NCBI GenBank assembly: GCA_964555685.1
Contig: CAZKTO010000037.1
Coordinates: 1-27,608 of the forward strand
Direction: 5' to 3'
Source of the DNA: CAZKTO01 sp964555685
Lineage (GTDB): Bacteria > Chloroflexota > Dehalococcoidia > SHYB01
DNA length: 27,608 nucleotides
Shown here: piece by piece, positions 19,455-25,661 of the stretch
Layout of the letters: each line of letters begins with the position of its first letter
Numbering within the stretch: the first letter of the stretch is position 1
Notes under the pieces: model-generated
The model's database searches: none
What the model saw: the letters and a program-made list of their open reading frames with translations, nothing else
Told to the model about the DNA's origin: nothing
Made by a program: the position numbers and the translations under genes

Positions 19455-19773
19455 AGATGGAATTTATACTGAGTTTAGGATTCTGTCAAGTGGTGAGGGT
19501 CTTGCCGGGGGATCGATTCGTACTCTGACCGACTGTCTTGATATCTGCTTCCGGGTCTCCGGTGGCGGCACCGCAGAAGCCGCCTCAACCTGCGCTTACG
19601 TACTAGAGTAATAGCGAAGAGAGTTTCAGGCATCGTCCGATGGTCATACGCGTCATGGGAAATTCGTACGGGTACTAACCGGGTACAGTGGTAACAGATA
19701 AACCGGGGACATGGGCAACAGGTAGAGTCTACGGGCAAGGAGGTGTTGCCTTGCCCTGGAAGGAGACCTGTCC
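19455..19773. other. Non-coding stretch with a possible insertion-sequence end
   Basis: About 320 bases between the response regulator and the aldehyde dehydrogenase fragment. Apart from the regulator promoter, the only notable string is CCGGGGACATGGGCAACA at 19703-19720, which resembles the outer end of some insertion sequences. No gene is seen. Confidence 0.5.
19463..19489 (-). promoter_or_regulatory. Promoter of the response regulator; predicts a leaderless messenger
   Basis: On the minus strand there is TTGACA (19489-19484), a 15-base spacer and TATAAA (19468-19463). Transcription would start about at 19456-19454, on or next to the ATG at 19454. No ribosome binding site precedes that ATG. 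Confidence 0.55.
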
Positions 19774-20145
19774 CATGGTATCGTTCACCGTGTCGAGCGC
19801 CGTAGCCTCGATGTAGCGGCCCCGGCGCCGGTTGCCGCAGACCACTCGCGCGCCTTTGCCCAGGGCCTCGTCGATGAGTCCCTGCACATATCCGGCCACG
19901 GAGTCGGATATCACGGGCCCCAGGGTGACTGCTGGGTCGTTGGGGTCTCCCAGGATGAAGGACTTGGTGACGGTGCCTTTCAGCCGTTGCGTAAAGGGCT
20001 CTGCCGCGGCGTCCTCCACGAGGACCCGTTTGATGGCGGCATCTTTCCCTGACAGGCCCATGATAAGCTTCTCGAGGCCGGCGACGCGCATGATGTGCTC
20101 GCCTCCCTGGCTCCCGCCCTTGAAATTGACGCAGATGACGTCCGG
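19774..20145 (-). pseudogene. Aldehyde dehydrogenase fragment missing the catalytic Cys segment
   Basis: About 124 residues of an NAD(P)-dependent aldehyde dehydrogenase, most like the non-phosphorylating glyceraldehyde-3-phosphate type. It starts with a worn VNFKGGSQGGEHIMRVAGLE (cofactor-binding region) and LIMGLSGKDAAI. It then jumps directly to KRVLVEDAAAEPFTQRL, FILGDPNDPAVTLGPVIS, GLIDEALGKGARVVCGN and RGRYIEATALDTVNDTM. The normal 30-40 residues between GGKDAAI and KRVLV, which carry the GQxC catalytic cysteine, are missing, as are the N-terminal and C-terminal thirds. It cannot be an active enzyme. The fragment lies head to head with the glycosidase fragment. Confidence 0.75.
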
Positions 20146-20179
20146 GATGGAAAACTGAATCATTCGTGGGGGAGGACGC

Positions 20180-20618
20180 GACTTCGACTTCCCCGGGCTG
20201 GCGGACTTCGTTGGCGTCACTGCATACGACACCAGCCACCCGAACCTCCCGCCTGATGCGACGGTTGTCCAGTGGCGAGCGGCTTATGACGCGCTATTCA
20301 GGGAGAAAGTGGACACGCTGCATCAACGTTGGGGCAAACCGGTGCTCTTCTACCAGATGCACGCCGTCCAATCCAACGGACGCCGACCCAGCAGGGCAGG
20401 ACCGGCAGGCCAGGCAGTTAGAGGCTATGTTCCAGGCTTTGGAGAACCGACCGTGGATGGCGGGTATCCTGTCGTTTGCGTACACCATGACCGACGCCCC
20501 TCTTTACCCGTTGCAGGACGGTCTGCGGGCACGGCTGGGTGAGGCGGTGCTGGCCAAGTACTATGGTCTGTACAGCGGCCACGAGCAACTGAATCCGCCC
20601 TTGGACTTGCAGGCGTGA
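20180..20618 (+). pseudogene. C-terminal fragment of a glycosidase-like TIM-barrel protein
   Basis: The first frame reads DFDFPGLADFVGVTAYDTSH, WRAAYDALFREKVDTLHQRW and GKPVLFYQMHAVQSN. A one-base shift near 20375 then gives AGQDRQARQLEAMFQALENR, PWMAGILSFAYTMTDAPLY and LAKYYGLYSG. The pattern of an active-site strand with Tyr, a GKPVLF strand, and a final RPWMAG strand is that of GH113-like beta-mannanase-type barrels. In intact members the GKPV strand is usually followed by a Glu; here Gln-Met-His follows. Only the last third of the protein is present. Family assignment is tentative. Confidence 0.55.
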
Positions 20619-20677
20619 GCCGGCCTGAGGCGGTCGGGGCAGGCGATACCTGCGGCGGCTCAGTCTGTTAGAGCTAT

Positions 20678-20755
20678 TGGCGACCCGGAGCGGATTCGAA
20701 CCGCCGATCTCCTCCTTGACAGGGAGGTGTGTTAGGCCAGCTACACCACCGGGCC
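20678..20755 (-). tRNA. tRNA-Asp (anticodon GUC)
   Basis: The minus strand folds as a complete tRNA. The acceptor stem is GGCCCGG with CCGGGTC (one G-U pair). The D arm contains AGCTGG, the anticodon stem is CCTCC/GGAGG around the loop CTGTCAA, and the T arm is GGCGG-TTCGAAT-CCGCT. The discriminator is G and the CCA end is encoded. Its 3' end (20678) faces the accessory block. Confidence 0.97.
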
Positions 20756-20774
20756 GCGTGGGGGGACATCACCG

Positions 20775-20804
20775 ATTCTATCGAGCGCGAATCTGGAATG
20801 TCAA
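20775..20804 (-). promoter_or_regulatory. Promoter of tRNA-Asp
   Basis: On the minus strand there is TTGACA (20804-20799), an 18-base spacer and TAGAAT (20780-20775), about 20 bases upstream of the tRNA 5' end at 20755. Confidence 0.7.
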
Positions 20805-20817
20805 GGTGGAACGGCCC

Positions 20818-20845
20818 TTGCGGACGGCCCTTCGCCCCCTATAAT
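20818..20845 (+). promoter_or_regulatory. Promoter of the amidohydrolase-like gene
   Basis: TTGCGG (20818-20823), a 16-base spacer and TATAAT (20840-20845) point away from the tRNA promoter. The leader to the GTG at 20913 is about 60 bases and contains a GC-rich hairpin (GCCGTCG with CGACGGC, 20864-20882). Confidence 0.55.
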
Positions 20846-20912
20846 GCTCCCAAACGCGAGGGGGCCGTCGCCCGCCGACGGCGGGCCCTCGCCCCGCCCA
20901 AGGAGACCGCCC

Positions 20913-21881
20913 GTGCCCGACTCCACCGCCGGCGCCGCCCAGCGGCTCGGCCTCGACCTCATCGACTGCCACGTCCACTGCTTCCCCCAGGACGACGACG
21001 CGCGCGACTTCATGCGCCGGGTCGTCCGGCGGCCCGAGGCTGCGACCATAGGCACCGTGGCCCAGCTCGAGGAGGCCATCCGCCGCTCCGGTCTCCACCG
21101 CACGAACATCCTCATGTACACCCCGGCCTCCATCTACTACGAGGACGGCATCGCCGCCATCCCCCCGTCGGCTATCGACCGGTCCGCCGCCCAGGAGCGC
21201 GTCCGCCGCGACGTCGTGGCCCGCATCCAGCGCAACAACGACTGGGCCAGCGACTTCGTCCGAACGCGCGCCGGTTTCAGCTTCTTCTGCGGCATCGACC
21301 CGGTGCACATGACGGAGCGCGAAATGCTGGAGGGCATCGACCGGTGGGTCCTCGGCGGCGCCAAGGGCGTCAAGTTCGTGCCCGCCAGCCTCAAGCTCTT
21401 CGGCAACGACCGCCGCCTCTTCCCCGTCTACGACTACTGCCACGAGCGTCGCATCCCCATCCTCGCCCAGTCGGCCGGCAACCCGGCGCCCGGCCACCCG
21501 CTGGCCTACGGACACCCCGCGCCCTATGGCGACGCCCTGCGCCAGTTCCCGCGCCTGCGCCTCATCTTCGCCCACATGGCCTACTTCCCCTACCTCCCCA
21601 ACAACGGCGCGGGCGAGCTCCAAGCCCTGACCTCCAAGTACCCGGGCATCGGCGCCGACATGTCCCTGCGCCTCGCCGGCGTGGCCGACGGCTCCGAGCC
21701 CGCCGAGTGGCTCGCAAGCGCCGTCAAGCTCCTGGGCCCCGAGCACATCCTCTTCGGGACCAACTTCCCGCTGGCCGACCCGGCCGCCTCCGTCGAGGCC
21801 TTCGCCAGACTCCCCCTCTCCGACCGCGACCGGGAGACCATCGGGCACAAGAATTTCGAGCGGCTGACGTCGAGGGGCTAG
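20913..21881 (+). CDS. Amidohydrolase-2-like metal-dependent hydrolase
   Basis: A 322-residue TIM-barrel protein of the amidohydrolase-2 type, whose members hydrolyse or decarboxylate small acids. The first metal motif is present (LDLIDCHVHCFPQ, His20 and His22), then FSFFCGIDPVHM, GAKGVKFVP, LRLIFAHMAYFP and FGTNFPLADP. Two residues differ from the family norm. The strand that usually offers a His reads PILAQSAGN, and the final catalytic Asp (normally GTD/GSD) is Asn in FGTNFP. Metal use may therefore be altered. The GTG at 20913 follows AAGGAG at good spacing. The in-frame ATG at 20844 overlaps the -10 box and would add Pro/Arg-rich residues unlike the family. It is transcribed divergently from tRNA-Asp. 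Confidence 0.85.
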   Translation: MPDSTAGAAQRLGLDLIDCHVHCFPQDDDARDFMRRVVRRPEAATIGTVAQLEEAIRRSGLHRTNILMYTPASIYYEDGIAAIPPSAIDRSAAQERVRRDVVARIQRNNDWASDFVRTRAGFSFFCGIDPVHMTEREMLEGIDRWVLGGAKGVKFVPASLKLFGNDRRLFPVYDYCHERRIPILAQSAGNPAPGHPLAYGHPAPYGDALRQFPRLRLIFAHMAYFPYLPNNGAGELQALTSKYPGIGADMSLRLAGVADGSEPAEWLASAVKLLGPEHILFGTNFPLADPAASVEAFARLPLSDRDRETIGHKNFERLTSRG

Positions 21882-21972
21882 GCACTGGGGACTGGGAATC
21901 GGGACCTGGGCTCCACGGGCCTCGTTGAGGGCGGCAGAGCGCCCTGCCGAACGATGACGCGGTCCACGCTCC

Positions 21973-22557
21973 CTACGCCACGTGGAACCAGCGTACGAGC
22001 CGCAGCGCCCAGTCCACCACCGGCTTGATCAGGTTCAGGACCTGGGCAAAGACCCAAGCCGTCAGGATGCCGAGAAGCGCTCCGCCCACGACGTCCAGCG
22101 GGTAGTGCATCCCCGCGAAGACTCGCGCGAACGAGAAGAGCAACGCCCCCACGCCCACGACGAGTCCCCAGCGCCGGTTGACGAGCCAGACCCCCGCGGC
22201 CATGGCGAAGGTGAAGGCCGCCGCGTTGGACGGGAACGACGGGTCCGTGGGGCGATAGAACAGCACCGTCACGTCGTCCAGGGCCATGAAAGGCCGGGGG
22301 CGAAAGTGGTGCTGGTTGACGATCCGAACGAACAGATTGGAGAACCCCGCCCCGACGACGGCGTAGAGGAAGGCCCACTGGTTGCGGGTCCGCTCCTCCA
22401 GCGTCCGGCCGGCGAACCAGAGGGCGAAGGTCGCCAAGGTGATGACGACCGGCAGGAAGAAGTCGCTCACCAGCAGCTTCATGACGTTATCGAGGGCGTC
22501 CCACCGGCCGGCGAGGCCGTTGATCCACTCGAACAGCTGGCGGTCGGCGTCACGCAT
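21973..22557 (-). CDS. PAP2-family membrane phosphatase (undecaprenyl-diphosphatase-like)
   Basis: A 194-residue multi-pass membrane protein of the PAP2 superfamily, which removes phosphate from lipid phosphates at the membrane surface. About five hydrophobic segments are visible. The third signature is intact (ARVFAGMHYPLD, with Arg145, His151 and Asp155). The first signature reads NQHHFRPRP with Asn81 in place of Lys, and the second reads SFPSNAAAFTF, lacking the usual His. Both changes may lower or alter activity. The start ATG overlaps the end of the preceding membrane-protein gene by eight bases, supporting both this start and translational coupling. It is the last gene of the ilvE operon. 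Confidence 0.85.
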   Translation of the reverse strand: MRDADRQLFEWINGLAGRWDALDNVMKLLVSDFFLPVVITLATFALWFAGRTLEERTRNQWAFLYAVVGAGFSNLFVRIVNQHHFRPRPFMALDDVTVLFYRPTDPSFPSNAAAFTFAMAAGVWLVNRRWGLVVGVGALLFSFARVFAGMHYPLDVVGGALLGILTAWVFAQVLNLIKPVVDWALRLVRWFHVA

Positions 22558-22957
22558 GGCGGCCCCTGGCGCGCAGCCTGCTCCGCAGCGCCGCCAGCGC
22601 CGTGCCCTGGCGCAGCGCCTCGAGTCCGGCGCCGTGGACCTGGGCCGTGCGGCGGCGGAACTGGGTGAGCGATGCGCCGATCAGCGTGCCGATGGTGGCG
22701 GCGGCGGCGGCGGCGAGGAAGAGGCCGAACTGCTCGGAGCCCTCGACGCCCCCAAGGTCGCCCGGGATGCCGGGGTCGCCGGTGAGGACAAACCAGGTGA
22801 ACGACCCGACGAGCAGCCCCCCTCCAAGAGCGAACCCGGCGATGGGGCGCGGCACGAAGAGGAGCCCGGCGAGTCCGCTCCACGCCGCCGCGATCTGGAT
22901 GGCTCCCAAAGCGGCCAGGAAGTTGAGGAGGAAGTAGTCTGCGGCGAGGTTGATCAC
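22550..22957 (-). CDS. Small membrane protein of unknown function
   Basis: A 135-residue protein beginning at a GTG (MINLAADYFLLNFLAALGAI), 53 bases after the ilvE stop. It has about four hydrophobic segments (FLAALGAIQIAAAWSGLAGL; GFALGGGLLVGSFTWFVL; GLFLAAAAAATIGTLIGASL) and an Arg-rich, presumably cytoplasmic C-terminus (FRRRTAQVHGAGLEALRQG). I do not recognise the family. Its stop overlaps the PAP2 start (ATGCGTGA), so the two are probably made together and may act together at the membrane. The start is the least certain part, since the ribosome binding site is weak. Confidence 0.7.
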   Translation of the reverse strand: MINLAADYFLLNFLAALGAIQIAAAWSGLAGLLFVPRPIAGFALGGGLLVGSFTWFVLTGDPGIPGDLGGVEGSEQFGLFLAAAAAATIGTLIGASLTQFRRRTAQVHGAGLEALRQGTALAALRSRLRARGRHA

Positions 22958-23010
22958 GCCTGCGGCCCTATCGGCGTGCCGGGCGCCCTTCGGCCCCCCG
23001 AGGCCCGCGT

Positions 23011-23985
23011 CTACGCCCTCGCGAGGCCTTCCTTCGACCGGGCCGGGCTGGCCGCCTTGGGCTTGACCGCCTCGGCGTAGACCGGCAGGCACCAGTCGAT
23101 GTATTTCTTGCTCTTGCCCCGGATGACGTCGAAGTAGAGGGCCTGGAGGCGCTTCGTCACCGGCCCGATCTCGCCGCTGCCCACCGCCCGATGGTCCACC
23201 TTCGTCACGGGCGTGAGGTGCGCGGCCGTCCCCGTCAGGAAGCACTCCTCGGCCGTATAGAGCTCCGTCCGGTCCAGCGAGCGCTCGACGGTCTCGATCC
23301 CCAGCTCCTGGCGCGCCAGGGTGATGACCGTGTCGCGGGTGATGCCGAGGAGGATGTTGTCGGCGGGGGCGGGCGTCACGAGCCTGCCGCGCTGGACGAT
23401 GAACAGGTTCTCGCCGGCGCCCTCGGCCACGTGGCCGTCGGCGTTGAGCAGGATCGCCTCGTCGAAGCCGCTCAGGACGGCCTCCGTCTTGGCCAGCACG
23501 CTGTTCACGTACGCCCCGGCAATCTTGGCGCGTGGCGGAATGGCCATGTCGTCGATGCGCCGCCAGGACGAGGTGGCGCAGTGGATGCCCTTGTTGGGGT
23601 CCAGATAGTCGCCCAGGGGGACGATGAGCATGAGGAAGTCGTCCTCGAGCGTGTGGGCCTTGAGATTGGCGACGACCTCGGCGCTCTTGTAGGCCAGGGG
23701 ACGCAGGTACTGGTCGGCCTTGAGGCCGCCGCGCCGGACCAGCTCCTGCGCGATGCCGCAGAGCTGGTCCGAGCTGTAGCGGAGGCCGATGTGGAGCACC
23801 CGCGCGCTCTGGTGGAGCCGGTCGAAGTGATCCTTGGCGCGGAAGATGTAGACCTGGCCCTCGTCCGCGTTCCAGTTGCACCGGATGCCCTCGAAGCACG
23901 CGGTCCCGTAGTGGAGGGCGTGGGTCATGATGGATATCTTGGCATCGGCCAAGGGGACGTACTGGTTGCGGAAAAAGGCGTGCAT
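23011..23985 (-). CDS. ilvE: Branched-chain amino acid aminotransferase
   Basis: IlvE is a PLP enzyme that transfers the amino group in the last step of leucine, isoleucine and valine synthesis. The 324-residue product is of normal length plus a short Lys/Ala-rich tail. Features include HALHYGTACFEGIRCNW, LRPLAYK, the PLP lysine at about 154 (PPRAKIAGAYVNSVLAKTEA), GFDEAILLNADGHVAEGAGE, GITRDTVITLARQELGIETV and AEECFLTGTAAHLTPV. The start ATG at 23985 follows AAGGGG. It heads an operon with a small membrane protein and a PAP2 phosphatase. A TTGTCC/TATAAT promoter lies 30 bases upstream. Confidence 0.96.
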   Translation of the reverse strand: MHAFFRNQYVPLADAKISIMTHALHYGTACFEGIRCNWNADEGQVYIFRAKDHFDRLHQSARVLHIGLRYSSDQLCGIAQELVRRGGLKADQYLRPLAYKSAEVVANLKAHTLEDDFLMLIVPLGDYLDPNKGIHCATSSWRRIDDMAIPPRAKIAGAYVNSVLAKTEAVLSGFDEAILLNADGHVAEGAGENLFIVQRGRLVTPAPADNILLGITRDTVITLARQELGIETVERSLDRTELYTAEECFLTGTAAHLTPVTKVDHRAVGSGEIGPVTKRLQALYFDVIRGKSKKYIDWCLPVYAEAVKPKAASPARSKEGLARA

Positions 23986-24014
23986 TGGGGCCCCTTCAGG
24001 AGACTCGTCAAGTG

Positions 24015-24044
24015 ATTATACGCGTACGGCCCAGGAGGGGACAA
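24015..24044 (-). promoter_or_regulatory. Promoter of the ilvE operon
   Basis: On the minus strand there is TTGTCC (24044-24039), an 18-base spacer and consensus TATAAT (24020-24015). The leader to the ATG at 23985 would be only about 22 bases, so no attenuator or leader peptide is present. Confidence 0.6.
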
Positions 24045-24129
24045 GGAGAGGAGCAGCCACGAATGACGCCAAGGCGCGAAGGAGGTAAGGCATCCGCAGC
24101 TTACGCAGATGGGCGCATTCGGCGCCGGC

Positions 24130-24930
24130 CTACTCGCCGCGGAAGACCGGCTGGCGCTTCTCGCGGAAGGCGGCCACGGCCTCCTCGCAGTCCTTGGTCT
24201 TGCTGGAGAGAGACTCGGCGGCCAAGCTGAACTCCAGGACGAGGTTGATGTTCTGCCATATCTGGCGGTTGATGGCCATCTTGGTCAGCCGGATCGCCGC
24301 GCTGGGACCCTTGGCGAGCTTGGTGGCGTAGGCCACGGCCTCGTCCATGAGCTTGTCGGCCGGGACGCAGCGGTTGACGAGGCCCATCTTGGCCGCCTCG
24401 GGCCCGCTCACGTACGTGCCCGACATGAGGAGCTCCTTGGCGCGGTGGGGCCCGATGAGCATGGGCCAGATGACCGCGCCGCCATCGCCGGCCACGAGCC
24501 CCATGTTGACGTGCGTATCGCCGATGCGGGCCGTGTCGGCCATGTAGATGACGTCGCACATGAGGGCGATGGTGGCGCCCAGGCCTGCCGCCGGGCCGTT
24601 GACGGCGGCGACGATGGGCGCCTCGCAGTTGGCGAAGGCCTGGATAAGGAGCTTGGGGCCCCGCAGGATGGACCCGACGCCGAAGTCGGCCGGGGCGGCT
24701 CCCCCGGGCGAGAAGTCGCCGCCGGCGCAGAAGGCCGTGCCCGCGCCCGTCAAGACGATGGCCCGCACGTCCCGGTCGGTCCCCAGCTCCGGCAGAAGCT
24801 CCTCCAGCCCCCGGTGCAACGCGGGGTCGATGGCGTTGCGCTTCTCCGGGCGGTTGAGCTTCACCAGGGCCACCAAGTCGTCGTTGATCGAGACATCGAG
24901 GTGAGCGGCGGCGTACTTGCGATAGTCCAC
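24130..24930 (-). CDS. Enoyl-CoA hydratase/isomerase family protein (crotonase fold)
   Basis: A 266-residue crotonase-fold protein, acting on CoA thioesters. The two oxyanion-hole segments are clear: FCAGGDFSPGG and NGPAAGLGATIALMCDVIYM. Other family marks are LNRPEKRNAIDPAL, RDVRAIVLTGAG and GPHRAKELLMSGTYVSGPEA. Where hydratases usually have a Pro-Glu pair just before the xGxxPGxGG loop, this protein reads THVNMGLVAGDGG, so plain hydratase activity is uncertain; isomerase or another CoA reaction is possible. The GTG at 24930 has AAGGAGG upstream at good spacing and is preferred over the ATG at 24990, which lies upstream of the -10 box. It is a single gene, divergent from the VOC protein. 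Confidence 0.9.
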   Translation of the reverse strand: MDYRKYAAAHLDVSINDDLVALVKLNRPEKRNAIDPALHRGLEELLPELGTDRDVRAIVLTGAGTAFCAGGDFSPGGAAPADFGVGSILRGPKLLIQAFANCEAPIVAAVNGPAAGLGATIALMCDVIYMADTARIGDTHVNMGLVAGDGGAVIWPMLIGPHRAKELLMSGTYVSGPEAAKMGLVNRCVPADKLMDEAVAYATKLAKGPSAAIRLTKMAINRQIWQNINLVLEFSLAAESLSSKTKDCEEAVAAFREKRQPVFRGE

Positions 24931-24963
24931 GGGGGGCCTCCTTGCCAGAAGCGATGCCCCGCG

Positions 24964-24969
24964 ATTATA
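24964..24969 (-). promoter_or_regulatory. -10 box for the crotonase gene
   Basis: A consensus TATAAT on the minus strand sits about 34 bases upstream of the GTG start, with no clear -35 box at the right distance. It lies back to back with the promoter of the VOC gene (25001-25029), so the two could be controlled together. Confidence 0.45.
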
Positions 24970-25000
24970 GCGCATCGGGCCCGCGCCCATGCCGCCGCCG

Positions 25001-25029
25001 TTGCTTCAAGGGGACCGGCCTGATAGGAT
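25001..25029 (+). promoter_or_regulatory. Promoter of the VOC-family gene
   Basis: TTGCTT (25001-25006), a 17-base spacer and TAGGAT (25024-25029) precede the ATG at 25073 by about 43 bases. Confidence 0.5.
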
Positions 25030-25072
25030 GGCGGCGTCCGCCCCCTGGCGGGCCCGAAGGCAGGAGGTGGCC

Positions 25073-25633
25073 ATGGCCAGCATCACGGGATTCAACCACG
25101 TGGTCTTGGTGACCAACGACATGGACAAGACGGTCCGGTTCTACCGCGACGTCCTGGGCCTGAAGGTGAAGGCGACGGTGGGGGTGACGACGCGCCCGCC
25201 CGGCCTCATCGGCCGGCGCAGCGGGGACGCGTGGAAGCGCCTCTACTTCTTCGAGCTAGGCAACGGCGACACCCTCGCCTTCGTCGAGTTCCCGGGGAAG
25301 GACACGCGGTCCGACGCGTCCTATTTCCAAGGCGTCTGGCCCCAGGGCGGGAGGAGGGTGCGGGCGCCTCGGAAGATGGACCACCTGGCCCTCAACGTCG
25401 ATACCCGGAAGGACCTGGCGGCCTTTCAGACGCGGCTCCGGGAGCACGGGTTCCAGGTCTCCGAGATCCAGGAGCTGGGCGGCTCGCCCTTCGTGAAGTC
25501 GATCTACTGCTACGACCCCAACGGCATCCCGCTGGAGATCTCCACGTTCGACGTGCGCGACCCGGCCGGGCGCGACCGGCCCGAGAAGGCCTGGTTCGCC
25601 GACCCCGAGCCGGTGCCGGCGCTGCGCGACTAA
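25073..25633 (+). CDS. VOC-superfamily protein (glyoxalase/dioxygenase-like)
   Basis: A 186-residue protein of the vicinal oxygen chelate superfamily, which includes glyoxalase I, epimerases and ring-cleaving dioxygenases. Two babbb modules are visible, each with a potential metal ligand pair: GFNHVVLVTNDMDKTVRFY (His9) with FVEFPGKD (Glu72), and MDHLALNVDTRKDL (His104) with IPLEISTFD (Glu155). All four metal ligands are thus present. The motif YCYDPNGIPLEI is typical of the family. The ATG at 25073 has AGGAGGTGG upstream. The reaction cannot be read from sequence. It converges on the nitrite/sulfite reductase gene with only 28 bases between the two stops. Confidence 0.9.
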   Translation: MASITGFNHVVLVTNDMDKTVRFYRDVLGLKVKATVGVTTRPPGLIGRRSGDAWKRLYFFELGNGDTLAFVEFPGKDTRSDASYFQGVWPQGGRRVRAPRKMDHLALNVDTRKDLAAFQTRLREHGFQVSEIQELGGSPFVKSIYCYDPNGIPLEISTFDVRDPAGRDRPEKAWFADPEPVPALRD

Positions 25634-25661
25634 CGTTTGATCGACGTAGCTTGAACTGTGA

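Noticed and set aside
20678..20755. Second copy of the tRNA-Asp 3' end as an attachment site at the left side of the block
   Set aside because: I scanned around 5300-6900 for the terminal tRNA bases and saw no matching string, so no attachment-site pair is reported.
21928..21945. Hairpin AGGGCG-GCAGAG-CGCCCT between the amidohydrolase and PAP2 genes as a terminator
   Set aside because: Only a six-base stem and no T-run on either side; too weak to call.
22550..23899. A 449-residue minus-strand frame covering ilvE and the small membrane protein
   Set aside because: Its first 300 residues are an out-of-frame, Arg/Pro-rich reading of ilvE. Only the last 135 residues form a plausible protein, annotated from the GTG at 22957.
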